NCBI GenBank assembly: GCA_034509495.1
Contig: CM067503.1
Span: forward strand, 8,857,540 to 8,921,539
Reading direction: 5' to 3'
DNA: 64,000 nucleotides
From: Acestrorhynchus altus
Taxonomy: Eukaryota; Chordata; Actinopteri; Characiformes; Acestrorhynchidae
In this document: piece by piece, positions 1-12,510 of the stretch
Layout: every line of letters begins with the position of its first letter
Numbering within the stretch: position 1 is the first letter of the stretch
Position numbers and translations under genes: made by a program
The notes under the pieces: model-generated
What the model saw: only the letters and a program-made list of their open reading frames with translations
Database searches by the model: none
What the model was told of the DNA's origin: nothing

Positions 1-1186
1 TATTTGCACTATTTACGTTTTCATCAAAATATCTACAAACTATGTCATTCATTACATAAATGTCTGTGAGAAATCAGACTGTTAGGATGTTATTCTTTTT
101 ACTGCATATCAGTAGGCTAAGAGTAAAATACATTAATGTGATCCTAAAAGGTCAAAGGCTTCATATAGGCAGCTGTGGCCTAAAGGTAAGAGAGGTAGGT
201 TTGGCCACTGGAAGGTTGACAGATTGATCTTCTGGACTGGCAGGAAATGCAAGTGGAGGCAGAGCAATGAAAGATATGTTTTCTTTCCCCAACATTCACA
301 GCTACCCGTAGGTGCTGAAGTGTTCACAGCCATGACTGGATTTAATGTGGAGGCTAAATTCCACTCGTGTTCCATTTCTGAACTGCAGAACAAATGCTAG
401 TTAGTGAGATTTTTTTATTGAGATCTCAAGTTGTGTCTTTTCCACAATGTAACAATCATTGGCAATCCAATCCATGGATTCGTATTTGTTAGCAAGAAAG
501 TTTGAAGTCATAGTCTATACTTTAACTTAGTGAGTTGTTGCCTAGAGCTACTTCAACAAAGCTCAAGTACTAGATGCTAAGATCCCAATAAAGAATAATA
601 ACCATTATTAAGGCTCTATTAAGTTAACAGGATGATTTATGGGTGTTTGCTTTAGCTATAAGCTAGATGATATTAAAGGACAAAAAATACACACAATCTA
701 TCCTAACACTGTGACCTTCCACCTACATACAAAGTAAATGTTTTTAAAATACAGCTCTCGTGTCTCTTATCTTACAATATGAAGGATTTTGTTGTTAAGA
801 ATCTTCAAATGCTCATGTTTAGAGTTACAATTGTCTGAAAAATTAAATAGAAACATCAGGCTACTTTTTGAGTGCGCACTTTGAAGGTGTTTGCTTGCTT
901 GCTTTCCATACTTTTGTTTCTTTCCTTATTCTCTAGGTTGGACAGTCAATCAGTCAGTTGTGGGGTCTGAAATATGACAATATTTTTTTAATTGCAATAA
1001 ATTTTGTTAGGGTATACTTGTCTGAACAAATCATGGATATCATCAGTGTATATAATAACAAAGAATATAATTAGTCCTATTTAACTAGATGAAGAGCAGC
1101 ACAATAATATAAATCACTACACTGGGATACTATTGGAAAGTATTGGAATAGCAGTATTTAAGAATCTGCATGGCTGGTGTATCAGT

Positions 1187-1219
1187 GTAATATAATACAC
1201 TGTAATTGTATTATATTAC
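1187..1219. repeat. Perfect 13-base inverted repeat
   Basis: GTAATATAATACA (1187-1199), 7-base loop, then its exact complement (1207-1219). Confidence 0.85.
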
Positions 1220-1662
1220 AAATAATATAATACTGTATATTGTGATATACTATTTTTGTCATATCAGCCACCCCTAGCCAGTAATGATGAGAAACCAACC
1301 AGGAACCAGATAGAGCTAATAATAATAAAAATCAAAGATAGCCTAATGGGATCCATTGTCTTATATTTGACTGTGTTAGGGTTAGGTTTTGTGCTTACAT
1401 TTAGTGTTAAATTAGACTGAGTTTTAAGGTTAGATGAAAGTTAAAGTAGCTCTCCCTACAGTCAGAAAGTCACAAAAATGACCAGTTTTGCAGCGTCACT
1501 CAGTTCACATGAGTGTTGTCCTGCCCACTTCACCAGAGTTACATAGTGTAGTCAGCATTGCTGTGAGCGTCACTATTGTCCCTATTTAATTGAAACATTT
1601 ATTACAGGCTAGTGGAGCATCAATGTGATTCTAAAGGTAATATTTTAAGGTCTACTTAATGC

Positions 1663-1667
<5 letters not shown>

Positions 1668-1729
<62 letters not shown>
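1668..1729. repeat. TA microsatellite
   Basis: About 30 uninterrupted TA units. Confidence 0.95.
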
Positions 1730-1733
<4 letters not shown>

Positions 1734-3354
1734 TTTACAGACTACATTGTGCAATTCCTACCTGCACCTTACAGCTTTATGCCTACCCTTGCATATTTAC
1801 GTAATGTCACACCTTTTGACTCCTTTTTACACCTTCCAGGTCTTCCCGTGACTTCACACGTCTGCCCCAAAACTGTGCATTACACAGAGGCCAATCCTCA
1901 TTACACTAATGACACACCATGCTGGTCAGCAAAAAGCCTCTTCCTCACTGAGGTACTTCAAAGCGACCCAGGCACACAGGTGTTCTGGGAATGCCCCTGC
2001 AGTCATGCTTCAGCTGCCCCTCTTTACAGTTCACTAATTAGAGCTGCTCCAAAGGCCTCAATATGATGTCCGTTTCACACAGGGTTCACACATTATACTT
2101 GGAATGTACTGCTGGTGTTGACTCACTACTGCTCAGCCACTGTTGCTTGGCAGGGGATGCGTCTGGTAGCAGCATATAGGCGGCCTTACTGCAAATATCT
2201 AAATTTAACTTTAATGATAAGGTTTGAGGTAACACAAGTATTTTTATTACACAAATCATTGCACATGGTTTTAGGCTGTGGTTTAAACATGCACAATTTT
2301 GGCCTCACTGTGGCATGATTTCCAGTATTAGTACATATGCACAACAATGCTCTTGCAAATAGCTCAATAGGCATAGTCCATATTGTTGTTATGGTGAAAA
2401 ACTCCAAAAAGTGGCAGAAGGGGAAAAAAACCTTCTTAACTTTCAACAGAAGTCCATTTAAAGTCATTTTGGATCATGTCTACTGACCAATTCACAATAT
2501 TTCAATTCAATGTAAATAATATCTGTGGGTGTCTTAAAGTTTAAGAAAGAATAATAGTCACAGAAGTCCAGACTGATGGTTCATACACGTTAATAAATGA
2601 TCTGCTTCCCCATTGATTTTAATATGCTTTTAGACTCCACCAGTAGATCATTATTGATAATGTGTAAGTCTGAAAAAGCTCAGGGCAACAAGAACAGGGC
2701 AGTTTCCTGCTTTAAGCTGGTATTTAATGATACCTAAAAGTAGAAATCTTTCCCAGGATTATAAATTAGAAATCCACTTCAAACAGCAGTCCAACAGATT
2801 TAACCAAAACATCGATTTGACTCATGGCAAACACACAGACACACCCAAAGCAGTGGGACGCCACCTCAGCACCCAGGATGCAATTCGGTTAGGTGCCTGA
2901 CTTGAGGCTACCTCAGCCTTGAGTGTTGAGGGAGTGTTTTTTTATACATTTATTTTATTTATATCCCATCCCTGACTTCCTGCCAATACAGGGAATGAAA
3001 CCAGTGACCTTTCATTCTCAAACCCACTCCTCTAAATGGTAAAGTTTGGTAAACAGAAAAAAGTAACGTTTGGTAAACAGTCCATATCCAAATCCCCCCT
3101 CTCATTAATTGCTCACCATATAAAATCCTCCTTTCTTCTCCTCTCCCACACTTACTCATGATGAATATTTCCACCCCACCACCACCACCCCATCCTTCTT
3201 TTCCAAACTCCATGCTCTCTCCATACTTTGCAAAGGGTGCCCAGCTGTAAGCAACATCAGCTGAAGCAGCCCATGTTTCTTGAGTTCCCCTTTACTGCCT
3301 CAACCACGCAAGGTCTGCACTTTACAAAGCTTTAGCCACAGCTGCATCAGCTCA

Positions 3355-3435
3355 GACTTCATCAAGCAGTGGCTGTAGAATAGTGGGTAACAATACTGCA
3401 GACTAGGATTGGATTCCCTAGTTGGGCAATCACAC
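3355..3435 (+). mobile_element. Possible tRNA-like SINE head
   Basis: TAGAATAGTGGGTAACAATA and GGATTGGATTCCCTAGTTGG resemble an A box and B box of a fish SINE on the plus strand. Match to the boxes is weak. Confidence 0.35.
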
Positions 3436-5285
3436 CACACCACACTAATAAGATTCCTTGTTCAAGATTCCTAAAGGCTGATTTATTCTGCTTCAATGCA
3501 GAGTCTACACCATAGCCTGCACAAGTGGCCCTACGCTGTTGTGTGAGTTACACTGCCAAAACACTCATCTGGTGATGAGGTTTCTAAGCCATCATGTCTA
3601 CTTTCTTGGCCTAGTATGTGGCTACACATAGCTATGGTGTAAATTCAACACAGAAACTTAAATGGATCTTAATATTACGAGTTGTTCCAGGTAGTTGGAT
3701 CAAACCTATTAGCAGCATGTTTGTAATGTGATGACTTTGCCATTTAAAATTAGTTCTCAAGGCACAGGAATCTACCTAATCTATCAATAAACCACACTGT
3801 TCTATACAAAAGTGCCAAATGTCTCTTAAAAAAAGGTATTTGCTCACAAAGATTTTAATCATAAAGCTACTGCTGTGTAGTCCATACAGCATGGCAGTAA
3901 AGGGGGATCCTGTTGGTGCTGAGGTTTACTATGCTGTAGATGGAGGTAAACACAGCCTCTAGTGGGAAATTTAGCATCTTGTTGATTAAAGACTTTCACA
4001 CTTCAGAACATTTCTCACATGCATATTTCTGCCACTTTCTCCAGGGGTGCTGTAATTAAAGTAATTATCCATATAACTATGGAGAATTGCAAGTGTGAGA
4101 CCTTCTGAAGACGATGTGACAAAGCAAGCTGTACGCAGTTAACTATGCTTAAGTGTAATCCTCAGTTTGAACTGTTTATTTGTGTCTAATTGGACAAAGG
4201 CAGGTTTTAATTCAACACAGGGTTTTTGCTGTAAAAATAAAAAGAACAGAAATGTTCCTTCTATTAAAATGTGAAGACAAGACCTCATGACATAGATTAG
4301 AGACTGCTCCAGAAGAAAGCTTCTGAGCCATTAGCTAAATCTCCCCTCGACTTACATTTCATTACAGTGCACAGTCTTGGAACAGTTTTGGGCCATAAAG
4401 TGTGCTGAAAAATGAATGAAACAAGACAGAGAAGTCCATTTTGCTAAGTTTAGGGCAAAAGTCCATTTTAAAAGAATCTATTGGCTTTTCCTGTAAAGTG
4501 TGACCTGATGACTAACCGCACATTGTCACGTCATTGGTCACCTTTTTCACAGCGAACCCAGCATCCAATCATGCTGCTGGTGTGATTCATGGAGATCATT
4601 CCTCCTTCCACCCACAATGTCAACGTCTGACGTGTGTTTGGCTGGGTTCATTTTTAGACGTCAAACGAACTATTTTCAGTTGGCCGCTGTGGTGATGGCT
4701 TCGGCCGTGCAAAATACATGGTAGGAAACTGAGGAGGGAGGCATCTCGTCTGTGTCCCAGTTCTGCTCTGAATTCCCAGCACAGTGGGTTGCAAACAAGA
4801 GCTCTGAGCCCTTGAGAGTTGAAAAAAAGAGTGTTTACATTTAACATGTAAGACCATTTTTACACCCTCCTCCCCCTTTCAGAGTGGAATTTTCTAAAGG
4901 AAATTGTTTACTTGCATATTTAAGTGTTTGTTTGCTTATGGGTTGTACATGTGCCAAGTCATGGGCCTTTCCACATGGGCTCAAAAGGAAGAGTATACAT
5001 GAACAGGACCCTCATTTCTCAGCAAGTGAGGTCTATTTACCTAATACAGTTTTGGAATAATGCTCGGAGTTGTCATTATCATGCTAAGGCCAGTTCATTT
5101 ATCATGAGGTTTACACAATTATAACAAAATGTTTACACCAATTCTCTTCTATAAACAACATCCACTCAGCTCCACAAGGCTAAATCATCTCTGTCTAACA
5201 GTTAGAAGCTGTTAACACCCCTGAACGTTAAATTTGGTGGCCTACAAGAGCTCAGACCTTACGTTAAAAGAGTTTGTAAGGAATA

Positions 5286-5286
5286 C

Positions 5287-5335
<49 letters not shown>

Positions 5336-5380
5336 TATTAATAATATTAATATTAATATTAATATTAATAATAATTATAA
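5286..5380. repeat. AAT microsatellite with AATATT tail
   Basis: ATA repeats followed by TATTAA units, imperfect and partly palindromic. Confidence 0.9.
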
Positions 5381-5560
5381 AGTTGGAACATTAAAGCCAA
5401 CTGTTGTTTGTTTTCTTCTTATAATTATAATTATTATTAATTCAAATGTCTAAATGCATCTCGTTCCACAGTTTTTGAGTTTTTGAGTCTACATGGGGTA
5501 GTAGAACGTATGCAGGACCACTGCGGTTGGGTACAATTTAAAGTTAAAAAAGTGTAAAAC

Positions 5561-5930
5561 CAACACAGATACACCACACACACCACACATCACACCATGC
5601 ACACACCAATCTCGCATTCCATACACAAAAACCCCTTTAAATTACACACATGCCACACACTGTACACACCACAACACTCACCGCATACACCACAATACAC
5701 ACTCCACACCACACACCTCAAAATACACTCCACACCACACACTCCACACTCCAAACCAGACACAACACATTCACACCACACACCCCCATCCCACAATACA
5801 ATCACATCACACACAGCCCGCACATACACACATAACACACTCCACACCACACAAACACACTGATCACTCCAGAGCACACACATTAAAACATTGCACAACA
5901 CATACACAACAAACACTCCACACCACACTT
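5561..5930. repeat. C/A-only imperfect minisatellite (CCACACA)
   Basis: About 370 bases in which the plus strand is nearly all A and C, built from CACACC, CCACACA and ACTCCACACC words. Long open frames on both strands here are by-products of low complexity. Confidence 0.85.
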
Positions 5931-6061
5931 TATATATACAATCATAAACACCATACACACCTTGACAAGCGAACTTTGTAGTTGAGTAACTGTTACAGTA
6001 ACACAGTTGGAATTGCTAACAGAAAACAAATTTTAGTCATCACCATTGAGCTGCACTTTTA

Positions 6062-6175
6062 AAAAAGGTGGTTCTTTAAGCTTTAAAAGGTTCTTCATAC
6101 TAACACATCTCCACTACATGGAACCAAAAGTTGTTTTTCTCATTCAAGGAACCATTTGAAGCACCTTCTAATTTT
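6062..6175. mobile_element. Short palindromic MITE remnant (GGTTC type)
   Basis: AAGGTGGTTCTTTAAG at the left and GGAACCATTTGAAGCACCTT at the right are roughly inverted. GGTTCTTCAT and ATGGAACCAAAA pair inside. This is the look of GGTTC/GAACC fish MITEs. It ends about 60 bases from bmp7 exon 2. Confidence 0.5.
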
Positions 6176-6233
6176 TTGTAGTAGATTGTATTTTTTAGCA
6201 ATCAGCTTGCAATGTGTCATGTCTCTTCCATAC

Positions 6234-6426
6234 CTGTCTGGATGTTCTCCGACCACCTGGAAGACACTGAGCAGGAAGGTTTCGTTGCGGAAAGTGCTGC
6301 TCACACATTCCTTGTAGATCCTGAACTCTGCTGCTGTAACTGCCTCTCCCTCTGGGATCTGAGACAAGTTGAACTTGAACTCTTTATGGTGTCTTCTGTG
6401 CGGAGACAACTCCCGCTCATACTCCA
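6234..6426 (-). CDS. bmp7: bmp7 exon 2 (prodomain)
   Basis: The exon is 193 bases. A pyrimidine-rich TCTTTGAACAG acceptor precedes TGGAGTATGAG, and the donor is AG|GTATGG at 6233-6232. It encodes the block starting VEYERELSPHRRHHKEF and ending FQVVGEHPD. A cysteine in KECVSS replaces a non-Cys residue in human BMP7 (KDYIRE). The exon leaves phase 2, so the next exon should begin by completing the Arg-like codon. No match to that exon was found down to base 1. Confidence 0.92.
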
Positions 6427-9400
6427 CTGTTCAAAGAGACACACAATAGCACAAATGTAAGAACTTTTTAGATCTTTCAGAATGTGGCCAATGAAATACG
6501 CTATATGGACAAAAGTATTTGGACTTTCTACAATATTTTGCTGTGAAAACTGATTGCACAGGTCAGGGTGTTGGATAATTACCACCCCACATCTTTTCCA
6601 ACTCGCCAACTTATCCTGAAAGTACTGGATTGAGCACTATCATTCCATATTTGAACATACAGTGTATATGAAGGCTTATCAATTATGTTTTCCTTTTATG
6701 CTATGGTATGATATATATCTAGCAAACATACTAATCTTACTTAGTCATATCCTATAATAAACTCCCATTACAATTCATCCTCATAGTGAGCATGCAACCA
6801 TATGCATTTATAATATAGCCCCACTTCACAGAGAGGCCACATGCTGGGGAGCCTGCTCTGCAATAATGATCCCGTATTTCTGGTGGGACACTAATTCCCT
6901 ATTTGTTTAAAGCGGTTCCCACAGCAAAGCTCCATCATGACAGACATGTTTCCATGCAGTTAAACACTAGCAGAGGAAGAGGAAAAAAAGGAGCAATGGA
7001 AACCAGAGTATGCCTTTTAGTCAGACGACAGCTTTGTCATCTCCTGTTCAACTCCCCCACAGATGCCACCACTAGCTCTCCCTCTATTTCCCAAGCCTGG
7101 TGCATAGCCTGTCGTTCTCGCCACATAAGTACATGTCCAGCCGGATACCCCTGCGCACGGGCCCAGGACGGACTACTGTACTCTTTTCTGATTGGATTTC
7201 CATGTCTCCTTACCACGTGGAGTTAGGGAGCCCACACTTCCACCCCAGGAAGCCCTCCTTCCTTAGGAAGAAAAGAAGGGGGGCTCAGGGAGATTAGGAG
7301 AAAAGGTCTGAGGAGTAAATTAAACTGGAAACAGACGGGTGGGGTGGATTAGGCAAGGGGTTTGGGGAGTTACCCAAGGTGTGCCCCTTTCCTCTCACTG
7401 ATGAGTTACAGTAGCAGAATGAAGAGGTCAAAGTTCTCCAGGGAGTGTCATCTCTGATCTCCATTCCTTCAAACAAGGAGGCGCTAACACATGCGTTATC
7501 AATTAATGACAAGTATCTGTGGAGAAAATCAACAGGGCCTCAACAGAGAGTAGATCTTGAGGGGCATCCTTGGGACAGCATGTCCTTGTCCAGCCTCCTC
7601 AGTACTAACTGACTGACTGAGTAGCCTTGGACAATCCACCTGTAAACTCCAGGGAGCATCCTCTGGGAACTCCAAACCTATCACCAGTCCACAAAACTTT
7701 CAGTCTGAACCAGAAGGGTGAGAAGAACAGGATGAGGTTGAGAGGATGCCCCTCTGCCCAGTCCCAGCTGTATGACCAGCACAGTGGTGACTCTACACCT
7801 GACTTTTCCACCCCCGTAAAAATGCATGTATAAGGTGTATTGATAGAACCCTCCAAAGGTCTCCTTTGTAATGTTTTTCACATCAGCACCTAAAGCCTCA
7901 ACGCGCCCTTTGTTGCGTGCAGCTGAGACCATTTCATTAACTTCCCTCACAGCTGTTTCCATAAGAGCAGCGCAAAGCCAGTCCATCAGCGGCACAGCCT
8001 TCATAGATGATAGATCTATTACATGGAGCAATAGCAGAAGCTACAGCAGGGGTCACTGGCTCACAAATTACTTTTGAATGGTCTTTAGAGGGGCTTGCTT
8101 TAGGGTTTAAATGATTTGCACTGAAAATAACTCTCAGACACAAATTCTTGAAGATGAACTTGGATGTAACCTTTAATTATAAAAACATTATATTATCTGA
8201 AGGTTCTTTAAATTAATAAAAGTCTTATTTATAACAAGATTTCATGTGAAATCTTCACAAAAGTGGTTCTTCCAAACCGGCTTCAGAGTACAAACATACA
8301 CTACACATACACTATACTACAAAGAACACATGACTGTGCAAAAATCAGTTACCACATTTCCTTTATTTAATACCCAATTAAAAACATTGTTATTTGGATC
8401 ATCATTCAGATGTTTCTACAGCTTGGTTGGAGTATATCTGTGGTAAATTCAGTTGATTGGACATGATTTGGAAAGGCAGACACCAGTTTATATAAGGTCT
8501 CATATTAGACAGTGCATGTCAGAGCACAAGTCATTAAGTCTAAGGAATTGCCTGTAGACAGAACCATGGACAACCATTTCTGCAGCACTCCACCAATCAG
8601 GCCTGTATGGTAGAGTGGTCAGATGGAGGCCATTCTCAGTTAAAGGCACATGACAACGCATCTGGAGTTTGCCAAAAGGCACCTAAATGATTCTCAGACC
8701 ATGAGAAACAAAAAGATTGAACTTTTTAGACTGTATGCCATGCATCATGTCTTGAGGAAACCAGGCACTGCCCATCACCTAGTCATCACCATTCCTACAG
8801 TGAAATATGATAGTGGCAACATCAAGCTGTGGGGTTTTTTTCTACAGCAGGAACTGGGAGACTAGTCAGGGTCAAGGAGAAGATGACTGCAATGATGTAC
8901 AGAGACTTCCTTGATTATAACCTACTCCAGAGCACTCTGAACCTCAGACTGGGAAGTTTCTGAAGGTTTCTGAAGGTTTCTGAAGGTTTATCTTCCAACA
9001 GGACAATGACCCTAATCACACAGCCAAAATAACAAAGGAATGGCTTTGGGACAACTCTCTGAATGTCCTTGAGTGGCTCAGAATTGAAGCCGATTGAACA
9101 TCTCTGGAGATATCTAAAAATTGCTGTGCACTGACACTCCCCATCCAATCTGATGGAGCTTGAGAGGTTCTGCAAAGAATAATGTGAGAAACCTCCCAAA
9201 AACACATGTTTCAAGCATCATACTCAGAAAGACCTGAGGCTGTAATTGCTGTCAAAGCTGTGAATACTTATATAGATGTTATGTACTGATGTTATATTTT
9301 TGTTATATCTGGCAGCATTGGTGATGTAGTAGTGAGCATAACTTGAATTAATGTTAATGATTTAACATTAACATGCCTTTTTGTTTTCTTCTGAAATAAG

Positions 9401-12400
9401 AGATTTTGGTGCATTAGAGTCAACATACCCTAATATAAAACAAAACCTTATACTGCTGTTAAGATGACCTGCTACACCTGCTGGTAGACAGTAGCTGACT
9501 GCAGTCTAACTTAATGGACACTGCCTAAAATTGGTGTCTGAACTGGAGGGCATTTAGTATTTACTGGCCTTTATATATAACCTGATTCAAGTAAGAAAAT
9601 GATGAATTGTTCCAAAATAAATAAATAGTGATGTCATAGAAAACATTAACTTAAACTGTCTGATTCATGTATACAATCTTGGACAGCACTGATTTTATGT
9701 TTTAAAAACAAATTAAAAGTAAACTATATGTGTTATTTGAAATGTTCTTTTTTTATGTTTTGCCAGATAGGCAATCATTTACCAGATTCCAAGAGAATAT
9801 GAGTTTGTAGGATTATTTATCAGCATTCAACTAACTCACAAAAGCTCATCTACAAATTTGATAAGATTTAGATTAGATTGTTATTTGCAAAAAAAGCTCA
9901 ATATCTCAAAACAGCTCAGAATAGAGATAGAACCTTAGAATTCCAATATGACAAACTGTGCAAGATCTAGTAAACCTGTGGTTTTCAAACTGATGGTTGA
10001 AGAAAGTACATTTGTATGGTTTGGTTTTCCATTAAAGCACAAACTAAATATTTTAGTCCAGAAAGGAGAATGACCCCAAGTTTGCCACACTGCTCAATTT
10101 AGCAATAATTTGATAAAATGATGGTGCATAGAAGATGAACACTAGTGACCACAGCTTCTGACCTGTTGTCTTAAGGTTATATTAAATGGTACAGAGAATG
10201 TATCATGTGATGCTCAACAATCTTTCATCTTTTCAAAAGAATCTTTCATTTGCGAAAAGAGGCGACATAGAACAGACATGGACAGAACATGTCTAACTGG
10301 ATTGTATTAACATGTTCATATACATGTTAATACATGTATATGAACATGTTCACTTTGTAATGAAAACTCTTGAAACCACTGGCAGACCACCAAAAATGCT
10401 GTTACTGATGTTATTATTATTTTGATGCTATCCATTGAAAACCATGTATCTACATTTTTGTTCATTTTAAGTTTCTTCAATGGTTTGATCCCTGTAGCTG
10501 TTTAAAAATTCTGAATGAAGAGACAAATTGAAATGCTCTAAAATTACATTTCATTATTCTTATTTTACATTAGCTTTACAAGAGCCTTTTTGCCTTTTGC
10601 CATTTTGGAGATACTTGTTTTTCTTTGGACAGCGATAATATATATCTGGAGATTTCTTTGAAAAGCTATGTGCTAATGCCTGTTGGTTTATTTATAACTG
10701 TCAGTTGCCCTTGAGCTTCTGTGTACATTTGAACAGAATAATAAAAATGATACTCGGAAAAACATGTCCCCTTGTTGCGATGACTACAATAAGCATATTG
10801 GACGCATGGAATTATACAATGGACAACAATCAATAAACATAGACAGACTTGAAAATGTTTTACTGTACAAGTAATGTTAGTGGACAGATTGAGAGAGAGA
10901 CCTACATCAGTGACTCTGTGACTGTTTAACATCGCAAATGTGCAAAAGGACACAAGGTCCTGGGCAAAAGCCCAACTCGTGAGAAGATGCAACTGACTCT
11001 AGAATGGAAAAAGGCTTGGGTGTCTGTCACTGAGTAGGCGATTTCCCTCACCTTCATTGACACTGATGCACAGTAGTGTACAGAGAATTATAAATGTATA
11101 AAGGCCTTCATAAAGGCCATGTAAAGGCATATACAAGAATAATAAATAAGGAGTGAATGCTGAAAGGAAGGACTGACAGGGAAAGCTCTACGTTATTGTA
11201 ATTAGGTCTGATTTTGTGCTTCCACTTACATAACTTCTGGCTCCTCCAGCTTTGTGCTATTGTCATTAGCCCACACAGAGTGACACAGAAGGGGCTGTGA
11301 CCTACCAAACAGCTGTGGGAAACTACTCACAGAGTCCAAACTCTCCAGCAAGAAAAACATAGGCTTGGAGAGAAATGAGAGAAACAAGAGAGAGGGGGAG
11401 AGTGAGAGTGAGAGAGAGAAAATGAGAAACATCTCAAAGATGTGTGTGTGGGGGAGGTTGGGCTAAACATAAGCAAAATCAGTGCAATGTCTGGATGAGT
11501 TGATGATGCACAGAAATGAGCAGTAGGGCTGCGCTGTGGTCAGTGGTCAGCAACGAGTAGCAAGCAAAATGTTTTCCATCGCATCCTCCGGAGGAGCACT
11601 GTGGTTGTCTGTATTTAATCCCTACCACATCTCATCTTTTTCCTCCCTGTCTACAACCACAAAGAGAGGGGAAAAAACACATCTCCTTTCCTCTTTTCTC
11701 CTCCCACATCCATCTCCTCCCCAAACAAAGGGAGTGATAAAGTGGTGATGGCTATGCAGCCAAATCTCTTTTCTCTCCCTCTGTTTTTCACATGCTGTTG
11801 ACCCATATTTGAATCCAGGTAGTAGTGAGCAAAGAGCAGCAGATGTGTTTCAGTCGTGAAATAGCGTGCAGTGCTGTGCTGAGGTGGAAGGCCCTGATTT
11901 GTACATTCTACACTATGTTGCTCAGTGGGGACGGCAGTGAAATTACTACTTCACAGTCCTAACAGAAGCAACAGATGTCAGTGATACTTAACAAAACATA
12001 TCAGCTAAACTTATTCTCATTGTCACGCAAAAAACTTGTACCTCCAAAAAGCTAATTGAATGGTCAAGGAAAATATCTTCTTCACTTTTCATGGAAGTTA
12101 GGGTTGGTACCGAAGTCTATACTTTTAAGGGTATAAACCAAATTATGTTGGTTCTACTCATGTACCAACACATGTCAAATCAATTGGTGCCAAATCAATC
12201 ATAGAAATGTAACTCATGGTCAGGATATTAACAAGCAGAGTCTAAAGTGGGGTTTCATTTTTAAAATCCTGATGCAGACAACAGTCTCTGCACTCAGTCA
12301 TTGTCCTGAATAGGGTCACAGTGGATTCTTGGGAGGCGGGAGGAAACCTGAGTACTTGGAGGAAACTCACACAGATACAGACAGAACACATCGAACTCCT

Positions 12401-12458
12401 CACAGACAGCAACCCATGCAGGGTTTGAACCCACAACCCCAGGGCCCTGAAGCAGTGT

Positions 12459-12510
<52 letters not shown>

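Larger units (their letters stand above)
1..6233 (-). other. bmp7: bmp7 intron 2 (partial)
   Basis: No coding exon was recognised here; BMP7 exon 3 motifs (WLVFDIT, NLGLQL) were looked for on the minus strand and not found. The stretch holds a TA microsatellite, an AAT tract, a C/A-only minisatellite, a possible SINE near 3.36 kb, a MITE remnant near 6.06 kb and otherwise unremarkable AT-rich DNA. That it is intron is inferred from exon 2 being in phase 2 and the gene being incomplete. Confidence 0.7.

Noticed and set aside
133..393. Possible bmp7 exon 3
   Set aside because: The translation on the minus strand has no WLVFD or NLGLQL block; the similarity around NPVMAVN is chance.
5590..5958. 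Long frames on both strands over the A/C tract
   Set aside because: They come from low-complexity repeats; the Cys/Val or His/Thr-rich translations have no domain.
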